Below are positions 13,070-23,303 of a DNA stretch of 64,000 nucleotides, piece after piece; positions within the stretch are counted from its first letter, which is position 1, and every line of letters begins with the position of its first letter. The notes under the pieces are model-generated. The model searched no databases, was not told the DNA's origin, and worked only from the letters and a program-made list of their open reading frames with translations. The position numbers and the translations under genes were made by a program. The DNA comes from Tetmemena sp. SeJ-2015 (Eukaryota > Ciliophora > Spirotrichea > Sporadotrichida > Oxytrichidae), in NCBI GenBank assembly GCA_027382625.1, contig JAJKFJ010022070.1, positions 124,001 to 188,000 on the forward strand, written 5' to 3'.

Positions 13070-15450
13070 ATGGGTTGCAAATAATCTTGCGGGTGCATCG
13101 AGTCCAAAAGCAGTGTGAAAACAAAGCCAAACGTTGAGGTTATAGACTATTAAAACGGCTAATAGAGTAATAACAAGAACTTCTTTATGCAGGCTGATTT
13201 CAATATGGCTACCAGTAAGTTAATTATAATTTATAGAAAATGTCTACCTCATCATTTGAATAAACTCTTTAAGCTTTTTCAACAAGTGAGCTAATTAAAA
13301 ATACACAATTGTTGGATTATCCATTAAGTCATTCTAATCTTTAAATCTTAGAGTAAGGAGGGTCAAGCTACTTCAACAATAATCTGTTAAACTTTTAGAA
13401 CAGCACTTCAGTTAATCCCTCATCGTACGTTTCATCTAGAGACCATTCGGCGAATAACTCAATCAATCTTAATAAACCTGGTGGAGCATTTAACATTAAT
13501 AAGAAGAAAACTTATGCGGATTAGTACGAAAAAGAACTCAAAAATGTGGTGATTGCAGAACGACACATGGCCAGATTAGTAAGTCAAAACCCACATTTTT
13601 ATTCTCTGGAAGTGCATACTTATTTAGCTTTTAGGCTCAAGAAGACTTGGAAACTTTCAAAGAAAAGCAAACTCAGATGATCTCAAAGCTAGATGCCAAA
13701 TAGTTAAGACAACAAAGAGCTTTGCCGCCAATTGCAGTTGCAGGTGACGGCATATAACTTCCAACAGCAAGGGGAAACTTGAGTAGCAGTCGGCTTGGAT
13801 AGAATGATGAAAGCACAAAGCCAATTAAGAATGGACCTCCTGCAGTTATAGCAGCAATCAGTCGAGATGAAACTCAAAACTAGGATATAAAAGTCATTTC
13901 AAGTTCAAAATTTAAGAAGACTTATAATCGATAAACAAATTTATTTTATCTATCTTAAGTCAAATCTTTAAGAAAATAAAAACCTAAGTATGCCTGTTTC
14001 TCCGGGAATGAAATCCTCAGAGAATGATGGTTCACCAAATTAAGTAGAAAATAACTTAGCTGGGTAGATTTAGCACCTATCACCAAATGTGAGGCATGGA
14101 GCGAATAATAAAGATACAAGTCAGACTGCTAGTAAAAGACAGGAACAGCAACAATAATAATCTTCTCAAATAGCTGGAGTTAATCAATTCTATCACTCTG
14201 AAGTAGGAGATATAAATAAAAAGTAAATTCAGTCTCCAAATATCAGAATAGAAGATGGGAGCGTTGGAGGTACCGGAGGAGTGATAGCTGAGGGTGTTAT
14301 ACAAGAAATGAGATTATCAAAGAACTCAGACTCATTGAATTTATTAGGGAGTGGTTAAAACGATGACTGGCAACAGAGTGCCATGAACTCTTTACCTAAA
14401 TTCAAAAAGAAGAAGACTAATATTCAACAAGACTTAATTGAGAAAATGATCTGTGATTTATTTTTTATCGATCAACAGACTTCTTTGATCTTGAGTCAAA
14501 GTTAAGTTCTATTTAGTAGGTGAGTAATTACAATGGTAGTAGCTAGCCTTTAATAATTTTAAATAAATATAAAAGCCTCCGAACAAGACATCTATTGAGT
14601 CCTATAAAAGAAGAAAAGTAGCGGCCTTGAAGAAAGGACTTAACCCTTAGCCATCTTTGCCTTTTACTGGTTCAGAAGTTTAAAATGTAGCTCCAAATTT
14701 TTTATTCCATTTATAAAATGTAGAAAATTAGATGAGTAGCATTTAAGCAAATAGTAACAATCAAGATGATTAGGAGCAAGTGAGCTCAGTATTCAAAGGA
14801 GGGAACCATCATCAAAACTCTAATCTTCATGGCATATCTAGGCAGGAGATCAGCAATTTATTATTGAAATGATTTATTTAATATAGGAGAAGCACTATGG
14901 ATTTTCTCTCAGCCCTGCCACAAGAAATCTTCAATTAGAAGACGGCATGGATGATTTATCAAATTTATTGTCCATTTCAAGTTAAGTTTAAGCTATTATT
15001 GTTATCAAAGCAAGGGGCGGATTCAAGTTATAGAGCTAACGGTGGAGGCTCATCCAAGCTTAATAAAAACATTGCATCCTTTACCTAGGGAGGGAGTCTA
15101 GAGTGGGATGAGAGTGAGAATTTTGGAGCTGCTCATCTTAGTAGCAGCAAGCGCCATAAAAGTCGAGTGGAGCAAGAGCTTAATGGCGATAGAGATGAGG
15201 TAGCTATACATATTGAAGAATAGCCAAGGGTAGGATTGCATAGAGTTTCAGCAAACAAAACCCTTGGGAAGAGTCAAGACAGAAAAAATCGCTACAGTAG
15301 GGCTGAAAATAGTGGAAGTAGGTTAGGGGGATCTATTGTAAACGGCCCTGAAGGTCTACCTTATCAGAAAGTCCAGACTAGCAAGTTTGAAAATTTGCTT
15401 AATGAGATTTGTAATTTTTAAATTTTTGATTATATGTAGAGATTAACTGA
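13070..15450 (+). CDS. Gln/Ser/Asn-rich protein with MGC N-terminus, six IESs
   Basis: ATG 13070-13072 opens MGCKQSCGCIESKSS, which has the glycine and cysteines expected of an N-myristoylated, palmitoylated protein (inference). The rest, about 650 residues, is low-complexity Ser/Asn/Gln with short charged coils such as QYEKELKNVVIAERHMARL; no catalytic domain is visible. Two GT..AG introns (13579-13634 and 14520-14575) and six IESs were resolved from frame continuity. The normal stop is created only after the last IES is removed, giving LLNEIN-TGA at 15448-15450; before removal the frame stays open into the next gene. Family not recognised. Confidence 0.75.
13209..13248 (+). other. IES, pointer CTACC
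   Basis: CTACC occurs at 13209-13213 and 13244-13248. Removal of 35 bp gives NMATSSFEQTLQ. A GTAAGT..TATAG reading of the same insert would leave the wrong frame. Confidence 0.85.
13905..13964 (+). other. IES, pointer TCAAA
   Basis: TCAAA occurs at 13905-13909 and 13960-13964. Removal of 55 bp gives ISSSNLQENKNLSMPVSPG and restores a long open frame. Confidence 0.82.
14438..14488 (+). other. IES, pointer TTGA
   Basis: TTGA occurs at 14438-14441 and 14485-14488. Removal of 47 bp gives IQQDLIDLESKLSSIQQ, which then splices correctly at 14520. Confidence 0.7.
14844..14890 (+). other. IES, pointer AGGAGA
   Basis: AGGAGA occurs at 14844-14849 and 14885-14890. Removal of 41 bp rejoins ISRQEKHYGFSLSP. 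Confidence 0.85.
14977..15008 (+). other. IES, pointer TCAA
   Basis: TCAA occurs at 14977-14980 and 15005-15008. Removal of 28 bp gives LLSISKQGADSSYRANGGG. Confidence 0.78.
15404..15444 (+). other. IES that creates the stop codon, pointer GAGATT
   Basis: GAGATT occurs at 15404-15409 and 15439-15444. Removal of 35 bp brings AATGAGATTAAC next to TGA at 15448-15450, ending the upstream protein. Without it the germline frame has no TGA before the next gene. Confidence 0.8.
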
Positions 15451-15670
15451 AAGTAAATCAGAGATTCTCTATCATTTCAAATCTAATCACATTCGTGCTT
15501 ATCCTAAAAAATTCAAAAGGTACTTGAGGTTAAGGAATATTCTCATTTATCTTTTTCATTTAAGTGCAAAACTTAATGTGTTCCACAAGTTACATTTGTC
15601 AGTTAGAAATAATTTTTAATAAGCATTCTTCCAAGAAGTTTAACTAATTGAAGATAATAAAATAAACTTA

Positions 15671-17600
15671 ATGGAGATCCAAGTAAACTTTACTACACCT
15701 GTGAGCTCTCAACTCCCAAATAACCTCCCGAGAAACGATAAATCCTTTGACTCACTCTAGGGCAACTCACTCTTCTATTACTTCTCTTAAGCTTCTGAAT
15801 GCAAACTAATGGATCTGAAGAGAGTAATAGAGAAAAATACCTAGGAAGATTTAGCAGAGGGAACCAAGATGATTTATAAGAGAAATGGAGCAGATGATTT
15901 TTAATTAGTTGAGTTTGAAGGACTTCAAAATCTCAACAAAAGGTAAGTCATAGATAATTTAAGACCGTTTAGAATCTTTCTTATGGTTTTATACTTAGAT
16001 TAACTGACTTCGATCTTCAAGATGGAACTTAGGTCACTCTCATCAATCATAAGTCATCGAACTTTATAACAGGTAAGAATACCAAATTATTCAGAAATTG
16101 TAAACTGTCTTAAAACTTCTGCTTTCTATAAAATAAAAACTAAACTTGTAGATCAAATGAGCATCCTATAATAGAAGCAAGAACTTCAAAGGCAAAAATA
16201 ATCACTAGCTGCTAAATAGAAGCTTTTGCCTTTTCCCTAAGATTTATTATCAGCTATGAGAGAAATTATAACACCTTAGGAGCTTAAAGAGAATGAGTCT
16301 TCGGAATTTGACTATAGCATCCCAACCCCAGATCTAATTGCTTAGATAACTGGGGCTGAAAAACCTCTTGAGCCAAAAAATTATGGCCTCCAAGAAGCAA
16401 TGGAAAATCTTATTAAATAGCTTGAGGACGACTTACTAACTGTTGCTGACTTTTAAACCACTATTTAAGAAGGATTAAGGAGTTAATATAGTCGCCTTCG
16501 CTAAATTTAATCTCGAGTCTCAAATTCACAAATTGAAGAAGATCAAAGAATTAATGAGCAATAAAATGACCTACACAGATCTGGTGATTAAGTCTAAATT
16601 TTAGAGCAGTCTCAAAGTGCTTTTGAAAGATCTGAGAATGACATAGTTTCTCACATAAATGATATTAAATGATTTTCATTTTACTTCTTCAGAGCAATTG
16701 AGAGAATCCAGTATACTTAACTAAGGAATTCAGCTCACTCCGCCCAGAGGGATTCATAGTTAAGGAGAGGAAATTCAAAATGCTTAGAGCCATAATTATA
16801 TAGACTCAGGAGTGTCCTCTCAATATAATCAAAGCTATTTACTGAATCAAATTAGCACTGAAGCCAATCCTGAAAAACTAATTCTGCTTAGAGAAATGGG
16901 ATTTGAAGATGCTCAAGCAAGAGGAGCACTTATAAGGTTCAAGAATAATATAGATTTGGCCATGAACGCTTTACTATCTGGAGAATCTTTTGAAGATCTA
17001 TCTTCAGAGAGAAATGATTCTTAACCTATTTAGTCTTCTGATGTTTAACAGAGCTTACAATAGAATAACCCAGAGACAATAGACAGTTAAGGTATTAATT
17101 CATAAGGATAATAAGATCAATCAAACTCAGATTACATAACTTCCTTAATGGATATGGGATTTTCTAGATAAGAAGTTATTCAAGCCCTTAGATTGTCCAG
17201 AAATGACTATGAGCTAGCTTGCGAATATCTTCTAAGCAGTGAAACTAGATTTGAAGTTAGTGAAAGCTCTTTTATTTATTATTGAATATTAAGCGAGAGC
17301 TCTTCATCCAGAACCTAGAATTAGACTGAGTTTTATTTTATAAATTAAATTAATTTTAATAATGATAAGTTACAAAATTTCGGACACAACTATCTCTCAT
17401 AAGAAATGAGATTGATCGAATAGCAATAGGAGAGAGAACTCAGTCAATTGCAAGTTTGCTTACAAGAATTGATGATGATTTAAAATAGGTTTTAAAGCCC
17501 AAGGATTCCTAATAGGCATGATTTGATAAATGATGTTTCTTAAAGAGGAGAAGTTTTAATAATTGAAGATGATGGAAGGAGTGATAGTGAAAATGAATGA
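15671..17600 (+). CDS. UBAC1: UBAC1/KPC2-like ubiquitin-associated protein
   Basis: UBAC1 (KPC2) is the UBL-UBA subunit of the KPC ubiquitin ligase and binds ubiquitin and proteasome (family knowledge). ATG 15671-15673 starts MEIQVNFTTPVSS. The first 110 residues resemble the divergent UBL (CKLMDLKRVIEKN...RLTDFDLQDGTQVTLINHK). A helical linker follows, then two UBA domains: KLILLREMGFEDAQARGALI (about 16870-16980) and YITSLMDMGFSRQEVIQAL (about 17140-17240). The C-terminal helix is QERELSQLQVCLQELM, ending acidic at TGA 17598-17600. Introns lie at 15943-15998 and 16073-16151 (both GTAAG..AG). One IES near the 3' end is resolved; another, unresolved, is needed near 16640-16710, where the frame shifts after HINDIK. 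Confidence 0.82.
17265..17304 (+). other. IES, pointer AGCTCTT
   Basis: The 7-bp pointer AGCTCTT occurs at 17265-17271 and 17298-17304. Removing 33 bp eliminates an in-frame TGA and continues FEVSESSSRTQNQTEF. Confidence 0.85.
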
Positions 17601-17720
17601 GAGCTCTTGTACTAAAAATAACGTAGATTTATTCAGCTAATATATAATCATTATTTTGAAGATTAATCATTTTATCAAATATATTAACTTATAATCTCGT
17701 CGCCCTTCATAAATCAATTA

Positions 17721-18700
17721 TCATATCTTTTTCTTCATGACTTCCTTTTTTAGTTATTAGACTTTGCTTGTAATTGTATTACTTTTCGCACCCTTTTTGG
17801 ATGTTTGCTTCGTTGGAATCTAATCTTCCTCCTCAGATTCATCAGAATCGCTCTCTTCGACTTTACTCTTTGAGTTTTTGAATTTCTCTATCTTTGAAGC
17901 AGCTGGTTTAGAGGTAACTTGTGCCTTGATCACGTTTTCTTTATCTGTCTATCTCAATACTTGCTGTTAAGTTTTCTTATTTTTCTTAACATGCTATTCC
18001 TCATCACTGCTTGTATCTTCTTACTACTATTATTGTCTTGACCCTCCTCCTCTTAACTGCATGCGCTTATTTTCTTGATTCTCCTACTCCTCTGCCTTCT
18101 CTCTTCTCATCTTAGTGAGTTCTTTCTTTAAACTATGTATCAATTCTTTTTAATCCCTTCTTATCTTCTCCGACCTTTCAAATGCCTCCACAAGTTGCTT
18201 ATAGTCTTGCTCATCAAATTATTACACTCTAATAAAAACCTTCATTCTTGCTTGAGGGACTTGAGTTTTGTTTCTGCGGTTGCGGATCCATTTTTTTGTT
18301 GTTGCTGCATAGCTGACTTTTTGAATGCTTCGAACTATCTCTGCAAATCTAGATTCTTCCTTCGCTCCAGATACAACTCATCTTTCAGTCTCTTATTGTC
18401 ATTTATAATAAGAGAATATTTAAGTTGCATTTATTGCGTTAATATAAATTGGAGTCGTCTCTCCCAAATGTACCTCCTTTGCGCTTCTTTGATGATGACC
18501 TCAGAAATATAAATTACAAGTAAAGAATAGGAGTAAATTGAAATGAAGAGGTGGAATGCCTCACAGAGTCAAAGAAAGAGGGACCCTCCTTATTTATCAT
18601 TTACTACGAGAGAGTCTAGACTTTGAAAGGCTTTAAGATCTGAGGTGATTTGATCTATTTCTGCTTCCATCACCTCTTCCTTAGCTTTATTATAAATCAT
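17721..18700 (-). CDS. Coiled-coil protein with acidic/basic C-terminus
   Basis: Reads from a likely ATG at 18698-18700 (MIYNKAKEEVMEAEIDQ) to TGA 17721-17723. The middle is a coiled coil (RLKDELYLERRKNLDLQRQ, QLVEAFERSEKIRRDQKEL). The C-terminus alternates acidic (SKVEESDSDESEEED) and Lys-rich stretches, a pattern of nuclear or chromatin-binding proteins, though that is only a guess. One IES is resolved; another must lie around 18480-18600, because the N-terminal frame meets TGA before rejoining the coil. Family not recognised. Confidence 0.65.
18205..18252 (-). other. IES, pointer AGCAAGA
   Basis: AGCAAGA (minus) occurs at 18246-18252 and 18205-18211. Removing 41 bp joins LKSLKQDYKQLVEAFERSE and drops a TGA. 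Confidence 0.88.
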
Positions 18701-19096
18701 TTCATAAATTTTAAACTGCTTTATAAAATTAAAAATACAAAGAATAATGAATACCTCAGGAAAGAGATTATTAATGCTCGCGAAAGACAAATCATAACTA
18801 TATTTTCATATATTTCTTTTGACAAAAAAGTTAATAAAGTCGAATTTTAGTCCCTAATCAATGATAATACTTGCCCCAAATCATCAATGTTAGTTCTTTA
18901 ACAAAATAACAATCGATATGAAATGGAATTTATGAAATAATTAGCCACCCGAATCAAGCCTGAGGCAAATTAAGGCTTCGAATAAATGATAGCAAATTCC
19001 ATTAGTGTAAATAAGCTTCATCTGTGCAGTATTTAGATCAGAACATGAAAATTAATCGTTAACCTAGCTTTTATTTTACAAAGATTGCACATACCT
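18701..19096. other. Intergenic, AT-rich
   Basis: No supported gene. Short frames here contain no recognisable motif and the composition is intergenic. Confidence 0.45.
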
Positions 19097-21006
19097 TCAT
19101 TTTTTGTTTGTTTTAGCTTCAAAATAAATGGTTCTCTAGTTTTTTATTTTAAAATGTTAGAAACAACTTTAGTAAGTTTCATCAACAACATTGGGCCTTC
19201 TAGATCTGCTGTTCTCTTACAAAAATTGCCTTTTCTTCGCACTACTTCGATCTCTTAGCATTGAAATTCTACTTCTGCTTCCCTCATCTTCTCCGTTTCT
19301 TCTTTGTGTGCTCATATTTGATCTTAATTTACTTCTCGACTCATTATTCAGTCCTCCTCTTCTACTTTCATCAAAACAATAAATGAATAAATTAGTTTTC
19401 TTCATCACTATTAGAAGTGCGCCTTTACCGGTTATCTTTATATAAATATGAAATTGAATCTCTAAGCCGACTAGAAGTTAGCTATCGAGATTCTTACAAA
19501 CCTGACTAATTTACTTAATATGAAGAATACTTAACTGTTTTAAGATGCTTTTTGTAGATGCGGAGCCTTTCATGTCAAGCACTTTTTAGCTTCTTTCTCC
19601 TTTAATTTTTTACCTAGATTCAGCTCCTCTATTTGAATTTACACTTATGAATTCAGACTCCAACAGTGAAGATTCATCATTATCATTCGCTAAATAAGAA
19701 TTTAAATAGTAGAATTAGTTAATATTTATCGCCATTGTGAGTTTGCTTTCCAGGTTTTTAATCTTATCTTAAAGGGACTTGAGATTATTCTGCATTTTCT
19801 GGTATGAGACATCCCCCGAGAGAGTATTGTTAGACATTATACTCTGCTTGCTTTGGTAATTTTTATCTGCACCTAAAGCTGTTTCTCGTCTGGATTCATC
19901 ATTGAAGATCAAATAGAGACTTGCAAATAAATTAAGTAAGATTATGCCTCTGATTGAGCTTTGCATGAATTGTGTTGTATTATCCTCATCTCGTTTCTGT
20001 ACAGTAGAATTCTTAGCTCCGAAAGAGGAAGTATTCACAATATATTATGAATTATAGTGAATAAGTTCCTAACTTTAAGGAATCAGGTGTATGAAGGATC
20101 ATCAACTCACTCTGCTTCATTTGTGGGTCTCTCAAAGCACTAGCTGTCTGAGAGGGATTCGTAAAGTAATGTGAAACACTAAAACTCAATAAACCTTATA
20201 ACTCTATCTTACCCCTTTGACACTGATCCCCATCTGCTGTTATTTGTCACATCCAAATCCGCATTCTATCTTTCAATATATCATAAGATCATAGACATTC
20301 TAGTTGCTTTCAACTTTTATCAGATCGATGCATCCATTCCTTTCCTCTGCAAATGCTTGGGAGCTATAAGTCCTCATGCCTCCCTGACCAACTCCGTTTC
20401 CTGAAGCGGAGGATCTTCTTCCTTCATAAGGGCTGCCACTATTATTTCTAATTTGAGACCCTCCATCTGGAATAGATGAAGCAAAGGTGGCTGTGTGAGG
20501 AAATGTGGACTATTGCAGAGAACTATTCGTATTTATAGCTCCTCCTAAGTATATCCAAAATTACAATGACTAAAATAAGTTCTGCCTTGGGTTTTTGTAC
20601 TAGGCATAAAGGTTATCCTGTCTGTTTTTGTCTGGTGAGTAACTGCTGCCCCCACTTCTATAACCTCCTCCATTAGCGCTTGCAGTTCTACTACGATCCT
20701 ATTGCTACTACTAAAGAGACTATGGCTGATTTAATACGCCAGTGATAGCATTTGTGGGAGTGTACTTTTAAGACTGGTAAGTTGATGTCTGATGAGTACC
20801 CGCACTTGAGAACCCAGCGCTTATTTACGGAATGGGCTTAGATTTGAACAAATTATTAATTATTTACTAAATTATGATCATAAAAATTCTTAAAATGTCA
20901 AATTGAAGTTATTGAGTTGCTCATCCAGTATTGAATGCATTCTTTGCTCTTGTTCTTTGGTAATAGCATCTGCTTATTGGGAATTTGGCATGCCACTTGA
21001 AGCCAT
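19097..21006 (-). CDS. Ser/Gln/Arg-rich hypothetical protein, several IESs
   Basis: ATG 21004-21006 opens MASSGMPNSQQADAITKEQ, a short helix, then a Ser/Gly/Tyr/Gln-rich disordered stretch (YRSGGSSYSPDKNRQDN). An intron of the form GTAAGA..CTCAG lies near 20150-20215. A coil (YQKMQNNLKSLQDKIKNLESKL) and a basic Arg/Ser tail (SRSRISMLRDRSSAKKRQ) follow, with TGA at 19097-19099. Two IESs are secure (below). Others are likely, with pointers ATAC near 20040-20100 and GCGA near 19690-19735, because they restore frame or shorten odd hydrophobic inserts. Family not recognised. Confidence 0.65.
19367..19406 (-). other. IES, pointer GATGAA
   Basis: GATGAA (minus) occurs at 19401-19406 and 19367-19372. 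Removing 34 bp joins RRTSNSDESRRGGLNNESRS. Confidence 0.82.
20844..20907 (-). other. IES, pointer TTCAA
   Basis: TTCAA (minus) occurs at 20903-20907 and 20844-20848. Removing 59 bp of A/T-rich DNA with a TGA joins DEQLNNFKSKPIPQISAG. Confidence 0.82.
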
Positions 21007-21241
21007 TTTAAATTTTGATGCAAAAGTTGTGAGAATTTTAAAATCAATTTCAAATTTAATCCTAACTAACTCAGATCGGTTCATTAAGGAAAAATCTATT
21101 GAAATAGGGACAATAATAATTAATAGTCCCTGCAAAGATATAATTTATAGATATTTAAAGCTAATTTTTATAGAATATTTATATCTATAAAATCATTTCA
21201 TACGTCAGGCTGATTGCATTCACTGATCTACTTGCCTCTAT

Positions 21242-22038
21242 TCAAGGATAATGGAATTGTGACTACGAACCTAAATCACTTTCATCATAGTCATACTACC
21301 TTAATAGATTCTTCTTCTCTAAGCTTTGCTATTCCAAGGAAAATTAAAAGACATTGATTAACAGTACATTTATTCGAATTTATGTAATTATTTGTCTTCT
21401 TCAAGATGATGCTTCAATCGCGTGCCTGAATTTTGAGAGCGACCTTGACTTACTTGACCTAGTTTAGGAGTTTATGGATTATTTAGCATCTACCCCTTCT
21501 TTTTCTTCATATTGAGAGTGCTTTTAAATTACTACTAGTATATGAGCTTGTTTAGATCATACATAAATAAATCAATCACCTATATACTCTAGACTATAAG
21601 ATAGTTATTTTGCTAGTTCTAGAGTTGCTATTACTTAGCAAAAGCCATATGATCAGATATGAAGTTTAAAAATTGACTCTTCTGAGTTGAGCTCCCACTG
21701 CTGTCGTTTCTGGTTATGAGTGGCGTCTTGCCTTAGTCTAAGTAGTATTCTACTTTAAGAATATGCATTAAAATTAACTTGGTGGCTTGGCTCAAGGTAG
21801 GAGACTGCGTTCCCTTGACTGAATTAGAGATTGTGAAAATTAGTCTCTCTATTTATGCTGGTTGATTTGCTTGGCTGCGTCTGATCATTTTAAAGCTAGA
21901 GTTAGTTTAAAAGAACATACAACTGCGATTATAAATGAAGAGAGGGAGCTACTACTTCAAGTCAGTATTTTGAGTCTTGACAGTTCCTGTGACTTAGTCA
22001 GACCCAAACTCTGAAATCAGCTTGCTTTTAGTTTCCAT
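21242..22038 (-). CDS. Hypothetical protein, about 250 residues
   Basis: ATG 22036-22038 opens METKSKLISEFGSDQVTG. A globular-looking core (MIRRSQANQPAQIERLIFTI, ATKLILMHILKVEYYLDQGK) precedes a Gln-rich and Lys-rich middle (MKKKKGQMLNN) and a short acidic tail (YDYDESDLGSQSQFHYP) ending at TGA 21242-21244. No intron is obvious; one IES is resolved. I do not recognise the family. The uninterrupted frame with many Gln from TAA/TAG argues it is real. Confidence 0.7.
21330..21375 (-). other. IES, pointer GAATA
   Basis: GAATA (minus) occurs at 21371-21375 and 21330-21334. Removing 41 bp joins LHKFEQQSLEKKNLLRQYDYDE and gives a natural C-terminus. Confidence 0.8.
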
Positions 22039-22810
22039 CTGGCTTCTAAGGGCATCAAATCAGTAGTAGTATATTATATTGAATATATAAAGCATAGATG
22101 GCTTGATAATAGAATAGACGCAGTATAGTTATCGCATTGAAAAAGTTAAGCAGAGTGTATAGGAAAAACTAGTGCACCTCAAAAATAAATTAGTACTCGT
22201 GTTAAGGCTTTAGAAGAATCAAGCTCATCCCAAATCGGAAGACTCTGTCGATGCAATTTATTATCAAAAGCAAGCGCACCCACCATATTATTGCTCATAA
22301 CATCATAATATATCATTATATTAAATTAAAATGCAATTTGAAAGAGAGAAAATCTAGGAGCCATTTCATCTTCTTGCTTTATACGCTTTCTTTTAACTAT
22401 GAAATTGAAAAGTCTAAAAATAAAGCAGATGACAATTATGTCGATAGCACTTTATATAAACTATACCACACTAAGTGTCGTTTATATTCCCAAATTTTTA
22501 TAGTCATCCAAGTTCTTAGAGATAAAGCGCCTCCAGTAAAATAATACTTCTAATGGGAAGAGAATGAGAGAACAAAAGAGGAAAATCATTAATCTTATAC
22601 GCTTACTCTAGCGTTCTTTCTTCTCGAACTATTGAAACAAATAAAATAAATTGGAAGTCGTCAGAGTGAATTTTATTGTAAATTGTCTAAGTTTCAAACA
22701 TGAAATAAAATATCACCATCTTGACTATGTAAAATGCAACCAGGTCCGGCACTATTACATTGTCAATTCATTAAATACAGACTTAATAAGATATAGCAAT
22801 TAAAAATATT
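22039..22810. other. Intergenic, AT-rich
   Basis: About 770 bp very rich in A/T. A plus-strand frame at 22251-22544 has biased Ile/Lys/His/Asn content and no motif, so I do not call it a gene. Confidence 0.45.
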
Positions 22811-23255
22811 ATGATGAATGATATCCTCTCCATCTTAGACGAGGTCTTAGAATTATCCAACTTTATCATTTTACTCAGTAGTGTTTGTTTTTTATTGATT
22901 GCTTAGGTTATTGCTAGTTAAATTGTAAATGAAGCACGTCAGCCAGTTAACTACTTAGATAGTGAAGCATAGTTAATATACTGCTATGGTTACGATTGCA
23001 GATTTGTCTAAATTGAATTTTTAAAAATCAAATATGAAGTTGATATTTGAATTTGAGTTTGCAAACAACGTAAGTAGAGAGTCCTGTGAAAATTACGAAT
23101 ACAAAGCTATTTATGCAAAAATAGCTCATAAAGAACCTAATATCGTCCTACATTTTTATAATGATTTGGGTATAAATTACACTTTAATTTATAATAAATC
23201 CCAATATCTCATAAATATTCTATACTTTACAATCTTAGATAAGTTGAAATTTTAA
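22811..23255 (+). CDS. Tentative small membrane-protein gene
   Basis: ATG 22811-22813 opens MMNDILSILDEVLELSN, followed by a clear transmembrane helix (FIILLSSVCFLLIAQVIA) and a polar segment (NEARQPVNYLDSEAQLIYCYG). An 8-bp repeat then allows an IES to be removed so that VQIEF continues as EFANNVSRESCENYEYK. A GTAAGT at 23069 could instead be a splice donor. The 3' end is unresolved and would converge on THOC1. The long pointer favours a real gene; the A/T-rich composition argues caution. Confidence 0.35.
23013..23054 (+). other. Candidate IES, pointer TTGAATTT
   Basis: TTGAATTT occurs at 23013-23020 and 23047-23054. Removal of 34 bp avoids a TGA and keeps the frame of the tentative membrane protein. 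Confidence 0.45.
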
Positions 23256-23303
23256 TTAAATTACTTAAGCTTGCTGAATTTTGGATTAATGGTGAGTTCT
23301 GTA

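Noticed and set aside
13215..13236. 22-bp GTAAGT..TATAG candidate intron
   Set aside because: Splicing leaves the wrong frame; the CTACC-flanked IES at 13209-13248 gives the correct frame.
22251..22544. 97-codon plus-strand frame
   Set aside because: Ile/Lys/His/Asn-rich, no motif, and typical of A/T-rich intergenic DNA read with few stops.
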